Shown here: piece by piece, positions 1 to 6,089 of the stretch
How the letters are laid out: each line of letters opens with the position of its first letter
Numbering within the stretch: the stretch's first letter is position 1
Assembly (NCBI GenBank): GCA_947497635.1
Contig: CANMHZ010000017.1
Location: forward strand, 1-12,284
Origin: Helicobacteraceae bacterium
GTDB lineage: Bacteria; Campylobacterota; Campylobacteria; Campylobacterales; Sulfurimonadaceae
Direction: 5' to 3'
DNA: 12,284 nucleotides
Program-made: the position numbers and the translations under genes
The notes under the pieces: generated by a model
Databases searched by the model: none
The model's input: the letters and a program-made list of their open reading frames with translations, nothing else
Told to the model about the DNA's origin: nothing

Positions 1-453
1 CATCCCGTGGATTTGCATAATTGAATCGTAATCAACTTCAGGGAAAATCAACTGCTCGGTCAAACCGAAGTTGTAGTTTCCGCGACCGTCAAAACCGTTG
101 CGTGGAATACCACGGAAGTCTTTAACACGTGGAAGTGATACAGAGATCAATTTATCCATGAAATCGTACATTTGAGCACCGCGAAGGGTAACTTTAACAC
201 CAACCGGCATCCCTTCACGTACTTTAAAACCAGCTACTGATTTACGAGCCATAATAACAGAAGCACGTTGACCAGCGATGTTGCTGATTGTATCTTGGAT
301 ACTTTGGATCAATTTGTTGTCTTTCATGGCGAAACCACAACCGACTGAGATGATCACTTTTTCAAGCGCAGGAACTTGCATTACATTTGCAATTCCAAGT
401 GCTGTTTGAAGTTCTGGCTTAAGAGCCAAATATTTATCTTTTAGTCTTGCCAT
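1..453 (-). CDS. rplE: 50S ribosomal protein L5 (3' end outside window)
   Basis: L5 binds 5S rRNA and helps form the central protuberance of the large subunit. The visible 151 codons begin MARLKDKYLALKPELQ and contain the conserved stretches NKLIQSIQD, VGVKVTLRG, PRVKDFRGI and FPEVDYDSI, ending at IHGM. The family is usually about 180 residues, so roughly the last 30 lie beyond the left edge. The start ATG at 451-453 lies 2 bases after the rplX stop, so translation is probably coupled. It is the last visible gene of this operon segment; in relatives rpsN and rpsH follow. Confidence 0.97.
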   Translation of the reverse strand, partial: MARLKDKYLALKPELQTALGIANVMQVPALEKVIISVGCGFAMKDNKLIQSIQDTISNIAGQRASVIMARKSVAGFKVREGMPVGVKVTLRGAQMYDFMDKLISVSLPRVKDFRGIPRNGFDGRGNYNFGLTEQLIFPEVDYDSIMQIHGM

Positions 454-455
454 GA

Positions 456-686
456 TTACGCCTCAACTTTACGGACATTGGATGCATCAACAGGCATCTC
501 TTTGTTCAAAAATCCGCCTTGTGGATTTTGCTCAGTAGGTTTGATCGCTTTTTTCGCAACACGAACACCCTTAATGATTACTTTGTTTTTCTTAGGCATA
601 ACTTGAAGCAATTCTGCTTTAGTACCCTTATCATCACCGGCGATCACTTCAACAATGTCGCCTTTTTTGAAATTAAATTTTGCCAT
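456..686 (-). CDS. rplX: 50S ribosomal protein L24
   Basis: L24 is an assembly-initiating 23S rRNA-binding protein near the exit tunnel. The 76-residue product begins MAKFNFKKGDIVEVIAGDDK, a typical KOW-motif start, and is about the usual bacterial length. Two ATG codons stand in tandem (ATGATG, 689-684). I prefer the second because the GAGG ribosome binding site then sits 7 bases away rather than 4, and because family members begin MA(V/K). The first ATG would give an extra Met and a 4-base overlap with rplN; the chosen one overlaps the rplN stop by one base (TGATG). Confidence 0.95.
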   Translation of the reverse strand: MAKFNFKKGDIVEVIAGDDKGTKAELLQVMPKKNKVIIKGVRVAKKAIKPTEQNPQGGFLNKEMPVDASNVRKVEA

Positions 687-1054
687 CATACAACCTCTGG
701 AGCAAGGGATACGATTTTCATGAAACCTGCGTAACGAACTTCACGTCCGATAGGTCCGAAAATACGTGTTCCAACAGGCTCACGTTTTTTATCAAGAATA
801 ACGGCTGCATTTTCGTCGAAACGGATCAAAGAACCGTTATCACGGTGAATCTCTTTTCTCGTACGAACAACAACTGCTGTTACAACTTGACCTTTTTTTA
901 CTTTACCGGTTGGAGTCGCTTTTTTAACAGAGGCAATGATAACATCACCAACTGTTGCATAACGACGTTTTGAACCGCCAAGAACTTTGATACACATGAT
1001 CTCTTTCGCTCCTGTGTTATCCGCTACAGCTAAACGAGTAAAACTTTGAATCAT
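686..1054 (-). CDS. rplN: 50S ribosomal protein L14
   Basis: L14 binds 23S rRNA at the subunit interface and contacts L19 and 16S rRNA. The 122-residue length is standard for the family. The start MIQSFTRLAVADNTGAKEIM, the central block RFDENAAVIL and the GTRIFGPIGREVR block are all hallmark L14 sequence. The start overlaps the rpsQ stop by 4 bases (ATGA), which implies coupled translation, and the gene leads straight into rplX. Nothing is unusual. Confidence 0.98.
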   Translation of the reverse strand: MIQSFTRLAVADNTGAKEIMCIKVLGGSKRRYATVGDVIIASVKKATPTGKVKKGQVVTAVVVRTRKEIHRDNGSLIRFDENAAVILDKKREPVGTRIFGPIGREVRYAGFMKIVSLAPEVV

Positions 1055-1305
1055 GCGCTTACTCCTGCTTTAACAAGAGCTTTAAGACGAAATGATTTGC
1101 TCTTACTCAATGGTCGGCATTCGATCGCGATGATTTCATCACCAACGTTGAGTTGGTTGTTCTCATCATGAACCATGTATTTTTTGAAACGTTTTACCGT
1201 TTTGTGGTAGCGTGGGTGCATAACGCGACGCTCAACAACGATTGTTGCTGTTTTGTCTGCGCCATTTGTAACGACGATACCTTGAATCTCACGTTTATGT
1301 GTCAT
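1051..1305 (-). CDS. rpsQ: 30S ribosomal protein S17
   Basis: S17 is an early-binding OB-fold protein of the small subunit body. The 84 residues start MTHKREIQGIVVTNGADKTA, and RRVMHPRYHKTVKRFKKYMVHDE is the conserved core, followed by VGDEIIAIECRPLSKSKSFRL. Length and sequence fit the family. It starts 10 bases after the rpmC stop and overlaps rplN by 4 bases. Confidence 0.97.
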   Translation of the reverse strand: MTHKREIQGIVVTNGADKTATIVVERRVMHPRYHKTVKRFKKYMVHDENNQLNVGDEIIAIECRPLSKSKSFRLKALVKAGVSA

Positions 1306-1315
1306 TGATAAACCC

Positions 1316-1501
1316 TTACTTCACTGCGCTAAGCGCGGTGTTGATACGTGCAATATCTTTTTTCGCCGTGCGAAGTTCGCTCGTGTTTGTCAATTGCATC
1401 ATTTTTTGCTTAATTTTCAAAGTGAAAAGCTCAATCTTTTTCTCTTTGAGCACACCTTGAAGTTCAGCAGCGGTTTTACCGTTTAAATCAGTATATTTCA
1501 T
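1316..1501 (-). CDS. rpmC: 50S ribosomal protein L29
   Basis: L29 lies at the polypeptide exit tunnel next to L23, where it forms part of the docking site for trigger factor and SRP. The 61-residue helical product begins MKYTDLNGKTAAELQ and ends with the conserved TAKKDIARINTAL helix. It overlaps the end of rplP by 14 bases in another frame, a common arrangement at this junction. The position between rplP and rpsQ is the canonical one. Confidence 0.96.
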   Translation of the reverse strand: MKYTDLNGKTAAELQGVLKEKKIELFTLKIKQKMMQLTNTSELRTAKKDIARINTALSAVK

Positions 1502-1913
1502 TGCTCATCTCCAATGTTACAATTTTGGTTTTGAACGGAAGTTTTTGCATCGCTAGCGCTAACGCTTCACGAGCAAGAGTCTCTTCAACACCACCCATTT
1601 CAAAAATGATACGGCCTGGCTTAATGTTCATAACCCATTGATCCACAGCACCCTTACCTTTACCCATACGCACTTCAAGTGGTTTGGCAGTCAAAGGTTT
1701 AGCAGGGAATACACGAATCCAGATTTTACCCGTACGTTTAATGTGACGAGTAGCTGAGATACGAGCCGCTTCGATTTGGCGAGAGTTGATACGTCCCGCT
1801 TCCGTTGCTTTGAATCCGATTGAACCGAATTCAAGTTTATTTCCACTAGAAGCGTAACCACGGTTACGCCCTTTCATTTGTTTACGATATTTCGTACGTT
1901 TAGGCATTAACAT
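1488..1913 (-). CDS. rplP: 50S ribosomal protein L16
   Basis: L16 binds helices 38 and 89 of 23S rRNA and helps position A-site tRNA. The 141 residues begin MLMPKRTKYRKQMKGRNRG. The MLxPKR start is the family norm, so the first ATG is chosen although a second Met follows at residue 3. Conserved blocks include the FGSIGFKATEAGRI region, ARISATRHIKRTGKIWIRVF, and GKGKGAVDQWV with its positively charged loop. It starts 2 bases after the rpsC stop. Confidence 0.98.
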   Translation of the reverse strand: MLMPKRTKYRKQMKGRNRGYASSGNKLEFGSIGFKATEAGRINSRQIEAARISATRHIKRTGKIWIRVFPAKPLTAKPLEVRMGKGKGAVDQWVMNIKPGRIIFEMGGVEETLAREALALAMQKLPFKTKIVTLEMSNEIY

Positions 1914-1915
1914 GA

Positions 1916-2626
1916 TTAGTTAACCTTTCGACGAGGGCGACGTTGTTGATCATCACCGCGCTCTTCTTTAGATTCTTTGGCTTCTGGTTGAATCCCTTTA
2001 GTGAGAACCTCACCTTTGAAGATCCAAACTTTGATACCGATTACACCGTAAGTGGTGTGAGCTTCTGCAAAACCGTAATCGATTTTCGCACGAAGAGTAT
2101 GAAGAGGAACACGTCCCTCAAGATACCATTCAGTACGAGCGATTTCAGCACCACCGAGACGACCTGCAACAGAGACTTTAATCCCTTTTGCGCCCGCACG
2201 TTGTGCATTTTGCATAACTTTTTTCATCGCACGACGGAAAGCTACACGTTTTTCAAGTTGAGTTGCAACATTTTCAGCAACGAGTTGTGCTGAAGCCTGT
2301 GCTTTTTTCTCTTCTTTAATGTTAAGCGCAACTGGTTTGCCGATTAATTTATTAAGAGATTCTTTGATCTTCTCAATATCAGAACCTTTTTTACCGATAA
2401 TGATTCCCGGACGAGCAGCGATGATCGTTACACGAAGACGCTTAGCTGTACGTTCAATAACGATGTTACTCACACCAGCATAATAGAGTTCTTTTTTCAA
2501 AAATGTACGGATTTTATGATCTTCACCAAGAGATACCGCAGCTGTTTTAAAGTTAGGAAACCAACGAGATTCCCAGTTGCGGTTGATACCAAGACGAAGT
2601 CCAATAGGATTAACTTTATGACCCAT
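1916..2626 (-). CDS. rpsC: 30S ribosomal protein S3
   Basis: S3 forms part of the mRNA entry tunnel and helps the ribosome unwind mRNA. The 236-residue product starts MGHKVNPIGLRLGINR, as in all bacteria. A type-2 KH RNA-binding domain lies at about residues 39-107, with its GxxG loop at 78-81 (IIIGKKGSDIEKI). The C-terminal domain includes GRLGGAEIARTEWYLEGRVPL and ends in a charged tail rich in Lys, Glu and Arg. It follows the rplV stop after 2 bases. Confidence 0.98.
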   Translation of the reverse strand: MGHKVNPIGLRLGINRNWESRWFPNFKTAAVSLGEDHKIRTFLKKELYYAGVSNIVIERTAKRLRVTIIAARPGIIIGKKGSDIEKIKESLNKLIGKPVALNIKEEKKAQASAQLVAENVATQLEKRVAFRRAMKKVMQNAQRAGAKGIKVSVAGRLGGAEIARTEWYLEGRVPLHTLRAKIDYGFAEAHTTYGVIGIKVWIFKGEVLTKGIQPEAKESKEERGDDQQRRPRRKVN

Positions 2627-2628
2627 AA

Positions 2629-2946
2629 TTATTTACCCTCTACTTCTACCAAAATGTGCGCAGTCGGCTTTCGGATACCAGACGCTGTTCCACGTGCTCG
2701 TTGCGTAAAACGCTTCAATACTGGACCATTGTCAACACGGCATGATTTAATAACACAATCTTCCGCTTCGATACCGCTATTTGCTACTGCTGATGCAACA
2801 ACTTTAGCGATGATTTTTGCTGCTTTGTTTGGAGTAAACTCCAACGCTGCCAATGCTTGTTCTGCATTCATACCTTGTACTTCGCGAGCGATCAAACGAG
2901 ATTTAGTCGGAGATACGCGAACGAATTTTAATAGTGCTCTTGCCAT
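2629..2946 (-). CDS. rplV: 50S ribosomal protein L22
   Basis: L22 lines the nascent-chain exit tunnel with an extended beta hairpin, and changes in this hairpin are known in other bacteria to affect macrolide response. The 105-residue product has the core VSPTKSRLIAREVQGMNAEQALAAL and the hairpin region RARGTASGIRKPTAHILV. It lacks the long C-terminal extension seen in some groups. An AGGA ribosome binding site overlaps the rpsS stop, 6 bases before the ATG. Confidence 0.97.
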   Translation of the reverse strand: MARALLKFVRVSPTKSRLIAREVQGMNAEQALAALEFTPNKAAKIIAKVVASAVANSGIEAEDCVIKSCRVDNGPVLKRFTQRARGTASGIRKPTAHILVEVEGK

Positions 2947-2955
2947 ACCTCTTCC

Positions 2956-3237
2956 TTATTTCCCAATTTTCTTTTGTACAGAACCTTTATGGCCCTTAAA
3001 CGTACGTGTCGGTGAAAACTCACCGAGCTTGTAACCAACATGATTTTCTGTTACGAAAACTGGTACAAACTGACGGCCATTGTGGACAGTGAACGTCAAG
3101 CCGATCATATCTGGCAAGATCATGCTACGGCGTGACCATGTTTTGATAGGCTTGTTGCTTTTTGTCTCTTTGGCAGCAATCACTTTTTTCATAAGGTGTC
3201 CATCAACGAATGGTCCTTTTTTTACTGATCTAGCCAT
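2956..3237 (-). CDS. rpsS: 30S ribosomal protein S19
   Basis: S19 sits in the head of the small subunit and contacts S13 and the A-site finger of 23S rRNA. The 93 residues begin MARSVKKGPFVDGHLMKKV. They also contain the strongly conserved IKTWSRRSMILPDMIGLTF, the VHNGRQFVPVFVTENHVGYKLGEF block and FSPTRTFKGH. Length is standard. It starts 3 bases after the rplB stop. Confidence 0.98.
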   Translation of the reverse strand: MARSVKKGPFVDGHLMKKVIAAKETKSNKPIKTWSRRSMILPDMIGLTFTVHNGRQFVPVFVTENHVGYKLGEFSPTRTFKGHKGSVQKKIGK

Positions 3238-3240
3238 ACT

Positions 3241-4080
3241 CTACCTCTTCGGATTTGATTTACGGCGAGTAATAATAAGTCTATCACTTGCTTTTTTATG
3301 ACGTGTTTTAGCACCTTTAGTTGGTTTACCCCATGGAGTAACCGGGTGACGTCCTGAATTGGTTTTACCTTCTCCACCACCATGCGGGTGATCGATAGGA
3401 TTCATCGCAGAACCACGTGTTTGAGGACGGATACCCATATGACGAGAACGACCTGCTTTACCGATAACGATATTGATATACTCTTCGTTTCCGACAGTAC
3501 CGATAGTCGCCATACATTCACCCAAAACATAACGCATTTCGCTTGATGGAAGACGTAGTGATACGTATTTTCCCTCACGACCCATGATTTGTGCTGAAGT
3601 TCCTGCTGAACGAACGATTTGTCCGCCTTTGCCTGGTTTTAGCTCAATGTTATGAATAGTAGTTCCCACAGGGATATTCATCAGTTTCATAGCGTTACCG
3701 ACTTTGATATCCAAACCGCTCTCAGCAGAAGTGATTACATCACCTACATTTAACCCTTTTGGTTGAAGAACATAACGTTTATCACCATCAGTATAGTTAA
3801 TAAGAGCGATACGACAGTTACGGTACGGATCGTACTCGATCGCTGCTACTGTACCTGGAACACCAAGCTTATTACGTTTAAAATCGATAATACGGTAAAG
3901 CTTTTTAGCTCCCGCTTCTTTATGACGTGACGTGATACGTCCGTTACTGTTACGTCCTGCATGTGCTGGAAGTTTTGTCAACAATGACCGTACAGACGCT
4001 TTTGCTGTAATGTCAGAGTTGTCAACATTCGTCATAAAACGTCGGCTAGGAGTAGTTGGTTTATAGGTTTTGATTGCCAT
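3241..4080 (-). CDS. rplB: 50S ribosomal protein L2
   Basis: L2 is one of the most conserved ribosomal proteins and is needed for subunit association and peptidyl transferase activity. The 279-residue product starts MAIKTYKPTTPSRRFMT. It carries the OB-fold RNA-binding core (GRNSNGRITSRHKEAGAKK, residues 42-60) and the diagnostic loop MNPIDHPHGGGEGKT at about 226-240, whose His has been linked to peptidyl transfer in E. coli. It ends in a basic tail (TRRKSNPKR). It starts 2 bases after the rplW stop. Confidence 0.98.
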   Translation of the reverse strand: MAIKTYKPTTPSRRFMTNVDNSDITAKASVRSLLTKLPAHAGRNSNGRITSRHKEAGAKKLYRIIDFKRNKLGVPGTVAAIEYDPYRNCRIALINYTDGDKRYVLQPKGLNVGDVITSAESGLDIKVGNAMKLMNIPVGTTIHNIELKPGKGGQIVRSAGTSAQIMGREGKYVSLRLPSSEMRYVLGECMATIGTVGNEEYINIVIGKAGRSRHMGIRPQTRGSAMNPIDHPHGGGEGKTNSGRHPVTPWGKPTKGAKTRHKKASDRLIITRRKSNPKR

Positions 4081-4082
4081 AA

Positions 4083-4364
4083 TTACACCGCCAAACTATC
4101 GATTTGTGCGCCTTCTGGAAGCTTAACATAAAACTTTTTAAAGTTATTTTGCTTACCAGTAAGACCACGGAAACGTTTTACTTTTCCGTCTTGGTTTAGT
4201 GAGTTAACGCGTGATGGAACAATTCCAAAATACTCTCTAAACACCTCTTTAAGAGCGTTCTTAGTCATACGTGTTGACGTTTGAACTACGATGACGCCCT
4301 CTTCTTGAAGACCTAAAGTCTTCTCTGTATACAGGATCGATTTGATATCAGTAATATCTGCCAT
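4083..4364 (-). CDS. rplW: 50S ribosomal protein L23
   Basis: L23 lies at the tunnel exit and is the main docking site for trigger factor and signal recognition particle. The 93-residue protein begins MADITDIKSILYTEKTL and includes the family core KNALKEVFREYFGI and VKRFRGLTGKQNNFKKFYVKL. The hallmark (Y/P)xxTEK start region is present. A single base separates it from the rplD stop. Confidence 0.96.
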   Translation of the reverse strand: MADITDIKSILYTEKTLGLQEEGVIVVQTSTRMTKNALKEVFREYFGIVPSRVNSLNQDGKVKRFRGLTGKQNNFKKFYVKLPEGAQIDSLAV

Positions 4365-4365
4365 C

Positions 4366-4977
4366 TTAGCTCTCTTTCGTCAGATTTTCCCATACCGCTT
4401 TTTCGATAACCACCGAACGGTATGTCGCAGCCAAAAAGGCGTTGAGTTCATTCTCTTCTATAACGTACGTAGAAGCAATGTTGCGGAATGCAAGATAGGT
4501 ATTCTCATCGAGAATCTGTTTTACCAACAATGCGTCACGTACGTTCAATGTGTTGAACAACGCTAAAGCATCTTTAGTTTTACCTGTTGGAACGTCAATC
4601 GAATCAACGATAAACAATTTACCAGCAGTTGCCAAAGCATCCAACGCACATTTAAGCGCCAATTTCTTTTGCTTTTTGTTGATTTTTTGATCGTAGTTAC
4701 GTCCAGTGTTTGGACCGTGAGCTACCGCACCACCAACAAATATTGGTGAACGACGTGAACCAGCACGTGCGCCACCCTTACCTTTTTGAGCCCATGGTTT
4801 TTTACCACCACCGCGCATCTCAGAACGAGTCTTAGCTGACGCAGTATTTGAACGGATACTTGCTTGGTACGATTTAACGTACAACCAGAGGTTATGGGTA
4901 TTAATACCGCTAAAACTCTCAGGCAATGCCAGTTCAGAAGCTCTTTCGAATTTTTCGTTTAAGACAATAGCACTCAT
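4366..4977 (-). CDS. rplD: 50S ribosomal protein L4
   Basis: L4 has a globular domain on the ribosome surface and a long loop reaching into the exit tunnel. The 203-residue product shows that loop at about residues 45-90: TRSEMRGGGKKPWAQKGKGG followed by ARAGSRRSPIFVGGAVAHGP. In gamma-proteobacteria L4 also represses its own operon through the S10 leader. The leader here is too short to hold that structure, so this extra role is not supported. Its ATG overlaps the rplC stop by 4 bases. Confidence 0.98.
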   Translation of the reverse strand: MSAIVLNEKFERASELALPESFSGINTHNLWLYVKSYQASIRSNTASAKTRSEMRGGGKKPWAQKGKGGARAGSRRSPIFVGGAVAHGPNTGRNYDQKINKKQKKLALKCALDALATAGKLFIVDSIDVPTGKTKDALALFNTLNVRDALLVKQILDENTYLAFRNIASTYVIEENELNAFLAATYRSVVIEKAVWENLTKES

Positions 4978-5552
4978 TGTTTAACAACCTTTACTCGACC
5001 TAGCGCACCGTTTGCACCTGGGACAGCGCCCACGACAACCAATACACCGTTTTGTGCGTCAAAAGACATCACTTGATTTTTTACAGTTACTAATTCGTTA
5101 CCGTATTGACCAGACATTTTGCGTCCTTTTTGGACTTTACCTGGCCATTCGCGGTTACCGATAGATCCACCAGTACGGTGAAAACGGTGACCGTGTGCGC
5201 CTGGTCCGCCGGCAAAATTCCAACGTTTCATAACGCCGGTAAAACCGCGACCTTTGGTGTTGAATGCACTCTTAACGACTTTTGCGTCCGCTAGAGGAGT
5301 CATATCTTGATCACCTGCTTCTGTGTTGGCAACTTCCAATGTAGCGAATTTGTTGAATTCAGCAGAAAGGTTATATTTCTTTTGCTGACCCTCAATTGGC
5401 TTATTGTGTGCTTTTCCTTGGCTATATGCTACAAGAGCTACGCCATCTGCAACAGTACAAACTTTTACTTCTTTTACTTTTAAAAGAGTAACCGCTTGGC
5501 TGTTTACACCGATTGTTCGGCTCATACCGATTTTTTCTACTATATATTCCAT
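4974..5552 (-). CDS. rplC: 50S ribosomal protein L3
   Basis: L3 initiates large-subunit assembly and reaches with a loop towards the peptidyl transferase centre. The open frame extends to a GTG at 5558, but I start at the ATG at 5550-5552. An AAGGAG ribosome binding site lies 5 bases before this ATG, while the GTG overlaps that site. The resulting start MEYIVEKIGMSRTI is what Campylobacterota L3 proteins have. The 192-residue product contains FTGVMKRWNFAGGPGAHGHR, the HRTGGSIGNREWPGKV loop and GRKMSGQYG. The gap to rpsJ is 9 bases. Confidence 0.96.
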   Translation of the reverse strand: MEYIVEKIGMSRTIGVNSQAVTLLKVKEVKVCTVADGVALVAYSQGKAHNKPIEGQQKKYNLSAEFNKFATLEVANTEAGDQDMTPLADAKVVKSAFNTKGRGFTGVMKRWNFAGGPGAHGHRFHRTGGSIGNREWPGKVQKGRKMSGQYGNELVTVKNQVMSFDAQNGVLVVVGAVPGANGALGRVKVVKQ

Positions 5553-5561
5553 ACCCACTCC

Positions 5562-5873
5562 TTACTTGTCCATAGAGCGAACTTCTACGTCCACTTCCGG
5601 AGCCAAGTCAAGCTTCATTAATGAATCAACAGTGTCAGGCGTAGCTGATACGATGTCGATCAAACGTGCGTGCATACGAATCTCAAATTGCTCACGTGAA
5701 CTTTTGTTAATGTGAGGTGATTTAAGAACCGTATATTTACGAATCTTGGTTGGCAAAGGTATTGGTCCACGGATTTCCGCACCTGTACGCTTTACGGCTT
5801 CAACGATAGAGGCTACTGAACGATCAAGTACACGGTGATCGTACGCTCTAAGTTTCAAACGAATCTTTTCCAT
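5562..5873 (-). CDS. rpsJ: 30S ribosomal protein S10
   Basis: S10 is a head protein of the small subunit and, with NusB, a factor in antitermination. The frame stays open to 5906, but the ATG at 5871-5873 gives MEKIRLKLRAYDHRVLDRSV, the universal S10 start, and exactly 103 residues, the usual length. A GAGGA ribosome binding site lies about 7 bases upstream. Conserved IRGPIPLPTKIRKYTVL and SREQFEIRMHARLIDI are present. It is the first gene of the operon, with its promoter about 60 bases upstream. Confidence 0.98.
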   Translation of the reverse strand: MEKIRLKLRAYDHRVLDRSVASIVEAVKRTGAEIRGPIPLPTKIRKYTVLKSPHINKSSREQFEIRMHARLIDIVSATPDTVDSLMKLDLAPEVDVEVRSMDK

Positions 5874-5931
5874 AATGTTTTCCTCTATAAAGAACTCGTC
5901 AGTCAATGCTGACTATAATAAGGCAAGGTGA

Positions 5932-5960
5932 ATTATAGCAATATAAGGGGGTTTGGTCAA
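5932..5960 (-). promoter_or_regulatory. Promoter of the S10-spc ribosomal protein operon
   Basis: Reading the minus strand, TTGACC (5955-5960) is followed by exactly 17 bases and then TATAAT (5932-5937), an almost perfect housekeeping sigma-70 promoter. The expected transcription start is near 5925, giving a leader of about 50 bases before rpsJ. Many Campylobacterota promoters lack a clear -35 box, so this strong one fits a highly expressed operon. Within the leader AGTCA-ATGC-TGACT (5901-5914) could form a small 5-bp hairpin. Confidence 0.85.
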
Positions 5961-6089
5961 TGATTTTGGGAGCAAAACTGGATTTTTTCTTTAATTTGTT
6001 TCCTTTTAATAAGGAATAGTTTAAAATAAATATCAGTTATTGGCTCGTATTTTGTCTGCCTATAAAAATATTTACGCAAGGTGACGAAG

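Noticed and set aside
5874..5906. N-terminal extension of rpsJ to the upstream start
   Set aside because: S10 is universally about 103 residues and starts at the MEKIRLKLRAYDH equivalent; the extension would use the ribosome binding site region as coding sequence.
6000..6016. TTCCTT-TTAAT-AAGGAA hairpin downstream of the GGDEF-EAL gene, considered as terminator
   Set aside because: Six weak base pairs with no T-run following on the minus strand; not convincing as a terminator.
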